A stretch of 7,286 nt of DNA from Christensenella sp. UBA1750 (GTDB lineage: Bacteria > Bacillota > Clostridia > Christensenellales > UBA1750): the NCBI GenBank assembly GCA_002315655.1, contig DCHO01000033.1, positions 1 through 7,286 of the forward strand. Reading direction: 5' to 3'. The notes beneath the pieces are model-generated. The model was not told where the DNA came from and ran no database searches. It was given only the letters and a program-made list of their open reading frames with translations. The translations under genes and the position numbers were made by a program. This document shows, piece after piece, positions 4,578-7,286 of the stretch; positions within the stretch are counted from its first letter, which is position 1, and the number at the start of each line of letters is the position of its first letter.

Positions 4578-6056
4578 CTACATCTTTCCAAACGTGATCT
4601 TTTGCGCTTCCGCATCCACCACGCACTTCACACCCAGCGGCAGAATGCACCGCGGCTGGCAATGCCCGATGGAAAGGTTACAGACAATGGGCAGATTTTT
4701 ATTATCAATCACCTGAACCAACAGTTTCTTATATTCCTCTACATACTCCTCATCAATGGGTCGCCCCACAAGCACCCCGGAAACCGCCTCGAACACACCC
4801 TCATTTTTGAGGAAATTCAGCCCTTTTTCGTACTTTTCCGGGCTCATTTTCTCCTCGCTGGTCTCCAACAGCAGGATTTTTCCCTTCCAATCGTCCTTGT
4901 CCGGGAACAGCGCATACCTCCGGCACACATCGGGGGAATCCGCAAACCGCGTCCCGTCAAAAATATCATAAATGGTGTCCAAGCACCCGCCCAGGATTTC
5001 CCCCGCAAAGCGCGGTGCGCCCTGCAAAAGCGCAAAGCCTTCATTTTCGTGGGAATTCAGCGGCGTTCCCACCTTCTCCACGGAATAATCGTCCCGACCG
5101 TCATACCAGACCGGGCTGGGGATGACTTCCAAAACCGTTCCGCGATAAATCAAGTCCTCTAAGTATTTCCGCGAATAGGGCAGCATTTCCGAACCCATCT
5201 CGCACACATCCGCAAGGAACGACTGCCCGTAGAAGGTGTTCAGCCCCACCTTATGCAGCATCAGATGGTTCATGGTCGAATCGGAAAAGCCCAAGAATGG
5301 CTTATTCCTCACGGCCTTTTTCAGTTCGTCATTTTCAAACAGATGCGGCAGCAGCCGATAGGTGTCCTCCCCGCCGATGGCGCAGAGAATCAGATCGGTC
5401 TTTTCATCGTTAAACGCCCACAGCAAATCCTCCGCCCGCTTTTCCGGGTGATTTTTGATGTATTCAATCCCTTTTAAGGCGTGGGGCGCATATTGGATGT
5501 TCAGCCCCATTTCTTTTAGCCGCTTTTCCCCGATGGCAATCTCATGCGCCACAAAGTCCTCCCCGATGGTGCCCGCAGACAGGGAGCAGATCGTCACGGT
5601 GGAAATGGGCTTGTAGACCACACAGAAGCGTTCCAGCACCGCGCAATGGCTTTTGTCAAATGCGATTCCGTCCTCCGCGCAGTCCTGCCCAAAGACTTCT
5701 TCATGCACCTGCCGCCAATAGGCAAGGCTCTTGTCGCCCTCGCCCTCGGAATAAGCGTGCTCCGCCGAAACCTCGTAAAAGGGCTTGGTCACAACGCTTT
5801 CCGTGCGGATGACGCAAGCCGCCTCCCCGTTGTCAAAGAGAATCACGGAATAGTCCCCTGCCTTTGGCAGCTTCTCGCCCTCTGCCGTATAGCAGTCCTG
5901 CCAGCTGGCGGTACCGGTCTTTTCGCCCTTCAAGACAAGATAGGCGAGATCGTCGCCCACTTCCCCGCCGCCGCAGAACGCCCACGCCTCATAGGGCATA
6001 TTTTCCTCTATTCCCGCCTTTTCGCAATATTTCTTCCACATTTCCCGTGCGTTCAT
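4578..6056 (-). CDS. ASCH domain fused to an S66 (MccF/LdcA-like) serine peptidase
   Basis: A 492-residue cytoplasmic protein with two full domains in one frame. Residues 1-150 are a YhfF-type ASCH domain: YEAWAFCGGGEVGDD (22-36), LVLKGEKTGTASW (40-52), LPKAGDYSVIL (63-73), and the family block EHAYSEGEGDKSLAYW (99-114). Lys46 and Thr49 (KTGT) match the KTxT pattern of ASCH amidohydrolases such as E. coli YqfB. Residues 151-492 are a complete S66 peptidase: GGEDTYRLL (228-236), nucleophile Ser258 in GFSDST, Glu353 in GEILGG and His465 in IGHCQP. At about 342 residues this part is closer to MccF (microcin C immunity peptidase) than to the shorter LdcA murein L,D-carboxypeptidase. A TTG at 6077 in the same frame is rejected because the Shine-Dalgarno AAGGAG lies after it. 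The ATG at 6056 has that site 10 nt upstream. No signal peptide is seen. Substrate unknown; the domain calls are secure. Confidence 0.88.
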   Translation of the reverse strand: MNAREMWKKYCEKAGIEENMPYEAWAFCGGGEVGDDLAYLVLKGEKTGTASWQDCYTAEGEKLPKAGDYSVILFDNGEAACVIRTESVVTKPFYEVSAEHAYSEGEGDKSLAYWRQVHEEVFGQDCAEDGIAFDKSHCAVLERFCVVYKPISTVTICSLSAGTIGEDFVAHEIAIGEKRLKEMGLNIQYAPHALKGIEYIKNHPEKRAEDLLWAFNDEKTDLILCAIGGEDTYRLLPHLFENDELKKAVRNKPFLGFSDSTMNHLMLHKVGLNTFYGQSFLADVCEMGSEMLPYSRKYLEDLIYRGTVLEVIPSPVWYDGRDDYSVEKVGTPLNSHENEGFALLQGAPRFAGEILGGCLDTIYDIFDGTRFADSPDVCRRYALFPDKDDWKGKILLLETSEEKMSPEKYEKGLNFLKNEGVFEAVSGVLVGRPIDEEYVEEYKKLLVQVIDNKNLPIVCNLSIGHCQPRCILPLGVKCVVDAEAQKITFGKM

Positions 6057-6088
6057 TTTGTCTTTTCTCCTTCTCAAAAAGTAAGGTC

Positions 6089-6117
6089 AGTTTAGCCTTT
6101 TTCCCTGCTTTTGTCAA
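6089..6117 (-). promoter_or_regulatory. promoter for the ASCH-S66 gene
   Basis: On the minus strand a perfect -35 TTGACA (6117-6112) and a -10 TAAACT (6094-6089, 4 of 6) are separated by 17 bp. The predicted start near 6082 gives a leader of about 26 nt that just includes the AAGGAG site before the ATG at 6056. Confidence 0.75.
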
Positions 6118-6125
6118 GAAATGAA

Positions 6126-6154
6126 GTGACAGGCAGACAATTTGGTGCTATACT
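6126..6154 (+). promoter_or_regulatory. promoter for the FAD-oxidoreductase gene
   Basis: -35 GTGACA (6126-6131, 5 of 6) and -10 TATACT (6149-6154, 5 of 6) with a 17-bp spacer, plus an extended -10 TG at 6146-6147. The start near 6161 gives a leader of about 32 nt. It lies back to back with the divergent promoter: the two -35 boxes are only 8 bp apart. Confidence 0.78.
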
Positions 6155-6192
6155 GAAAGCCGAAAAAAGCAATCGGAAGGAGCATGATTTTT

Positions 6193-7286
6193 ATGATGAT
6201 TCGTATTCCCGAAACCGAAATCCCCGTCTCCCACGAAACCGACGTTTTAGTCCTCGGCGCGGGCCCTGCGGGCTGCGCTGCCGCCATCATGGCCGCCCGC
6301 ATGGGCGCAAAGACCCTGCTTGTGGATTCCGCCTCCATTCCCGGCGGAATGTCCACCACAGGCATGATGAGCCACTATACCGGCACCGTGGATTCCAAGC
6401 TCTATGAAGAAGTCCTGCACGAAATGGCAATCCGCAACAAGGGTGCCAAGCAGGGACAGCGCACGCCCTTTATCGACCCGGCGGTGCAGACGAACGTTTG
6501 GATCGACCTGCTGGAAAAGGCGGGTGCGGAAATGCTGTTTTACACCGTGGCGTGCGAGCCCATCATGGAAAACGACACGGTAAAGGGTGTGATCGTGCAG
6601 AACAAGAGCGGACGCTCCGCCATTCTTGCCAAGGTCGTCATTGACGGCACGGGCGACGGCGACATTGCCGCCCGAGCCGGTGCGGAATACGTTTTAGGCC
6701 GCGAGACCGATAACAGTATGCAGCCCGCAACCCTCATGTTCAAATTGGGCGGCGTGGATATGGAAAAAGCCATTCTGCCCCCGTCCTTTGAGACCCGGGT
6801 GCAGACCGAAAAGGGCGAGATTCAGGCACTCGCAAAAGAGCTGCTGCCCCATCCCGCCGGACACGTTCTGCTCTATCCCAGCCCCATCGAAGGCGTTGTC
6901 ACCGTCAACATGACCAACTCCATCGGCATTGACGGTACCTCCGCAGAGAGCCTCACCAAAGCCGAGATCGAGTGCCGCAAGCAGATGCCCAAGATTGTCG
7001 ATTTCCTGCGTGCGTATGCCCCCGGCTATGAAAACTGTTATATTGTCGCCTCCGCCGCCATGGTTGGCGTGCGCGAAACCCGCCATTTCAAGGGGCTGTA
7101 TTGCCTGAATGAATACGACATTCTCAATAAAGTTGTCTTTGAGGACTGGATCGTCAAGGGCGCGGAGTTCAACTTCGACGTGCACAACATGAAGGGCGCA
7201 TCCTTAGACCCCACCGGCGCACAGGCAAAGTTCCCCAAGAACGTCAAGTACACCATCCCTTACCGCTGTCTGATTCCCGAAAAGCT
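6193..7286 (+). CDS. FAD-dependent oxidoreductase (FAD_oxidored family), N-terminal part
   Basis: At least 364 residues are visible and the frame is still open at the window edge. The Rossmann FAD-binding motif is VLVLGAGPAGCAAAIMAARMG (18-38), followed by the end-of-strand acid LLVD (42-45) and SIPGGMSTTGMMSHY (48-62), as in the PF12831 group. A second dinucleotide-contact segment, VIDGTGDGDIAARAGA, lies at 149-164, and GVRETR (292-297) is another family mark. Proteins of this group oxidise or reduce unknown small metabolites and often sit beside sugar or sugar-acid genes. No transmembrane or export signal is seen. ATGs at 6184, 6193 and 6196 are in frame. The AAGGAG site (6177-6182) is only 1 nt from the first and 10 nt from 6193, so 6193 is preferred. 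It is transcribed divergently from the ASCH-S66 gene. Substrate unknown. Confidence 0.88.
   Translation, partial: MMIRIPETEIPVSHETDVLVLGAGPAGCAAAIMAARMGAKTLLVDSASIPGGMSTTGMMSHYTGTVDSKLYEEVLHEMAIRNKGAKQGQRTPFIDPAVQTNVWIDLLEKAGAEMLFYTVACEPIMENDTVKGVIVQNKSGRSAILAKVVIDGTGDGDIAARAGAEYVLGRETDNSMQPATLMFKLGGVDMEKAILPPSFETRVQTEKGEIQALAKELLPHPAGHVLLYPSPIEGVVTVNMTNSIGIDGTSAESLTKAEIECRKQMPKIVDFLRAYAPGYENCYIVASAAMVGVRETRHFKGLYCLNEYDILNKVVFEDWIVKGAEFNFDVHNMKGASLDPTGAQAKFPKNVKYTIPYRCLIPEK

Noticed and set aside
6057..6077. TTG start giving a 499-residue ASCH-S66 protein
   Set aside because: The extra codons are the Shine-Dalgarno region itself.

Overview
The window reads as chromosomal DNA of a GC-rich Gram-positive anaerobe. 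It most resembles gut Clostridia (Oscillospiraceae/Ruminococcaceae-like), judged from GC-rich genes, strong AGGAG-type ribosome binding sites, sigma-A-type promoters with 17-bp spacers, and a GC-rich intergenic hairpin repeat of a kind I remember from those genomes. The taxonomic call is inference.

Layout. (1) 1-1386, plus strand: the 3' end of a ROK-family sugar kinase/regulator followed by a DgoK-type 2-keto-3-deoxy-sugar-acid kinase. This is the tail of a sugar or sugar-acid catabolic operon, closed by a bidirectional terminator at 1404-1437. (2) 1444-2596, minus strand: a two-gene operon, with a double zinc-ribbon protein carrying a very acidic tail first and a calcineurin-type metallophosphoesterase second. 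(3) 2597-3138, no protein gene: a minus-strand promoter candidate near 2734-2762 serves the zinc-ribbon operon. On the plus strand there are three CCTGTT repeats exactly 10 bp apart, a strong promoter at 2879-2907, and a leader of about 225 nt that can fold into a multibranched structure followed by an intrinsic terminator. This looks like an attenuated leader, or a small RNA, upstream of the methyltransferase. I see nothing definite in 2763-2854. (4) 3139-4272, plus strand: an RsmC-like SAM methyltransferase and a RimJ/RimL-type GNAT acetyltransferase, tightly coupled. (5) 4273-4577, no gene: a dense array of perfect or near-perfect hairpins, ending in a 26-bp stem with a 3-nt loop, between two convergent genes. 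(6) 4578-6056, minus strand: one long protein joining an N-terminal ASCH domain to a complete MccF/LdcA-type S66 serine peptidase with its Ser-Glu-His residues. (7) 6057-6192: back-to-back divergent promoters. (8) 6193-7286, plus strand: the start of an FAD-dependent oxidoreductase that runs off the window.

How the parts fit together. The methyltransferase and GNAT modify RNA or protein targets and probably form a small housekeeping modification operon under leader control. The two sugar kinases belong to carbohydrate use. The zinc-ribbon/phosphoesterase pair has no assigned pathway. The most distinctive protein is the ASCH-S66 fusion. Both parent families include enzymes that break amide bonds on nucleoside-containing compounds, so a role in detoxification or immunity against nucleotide-peptide compounds is plausible but untested. 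No rRNA, tRNA, CRISPR array, insertion sequence or phage gene is visible.
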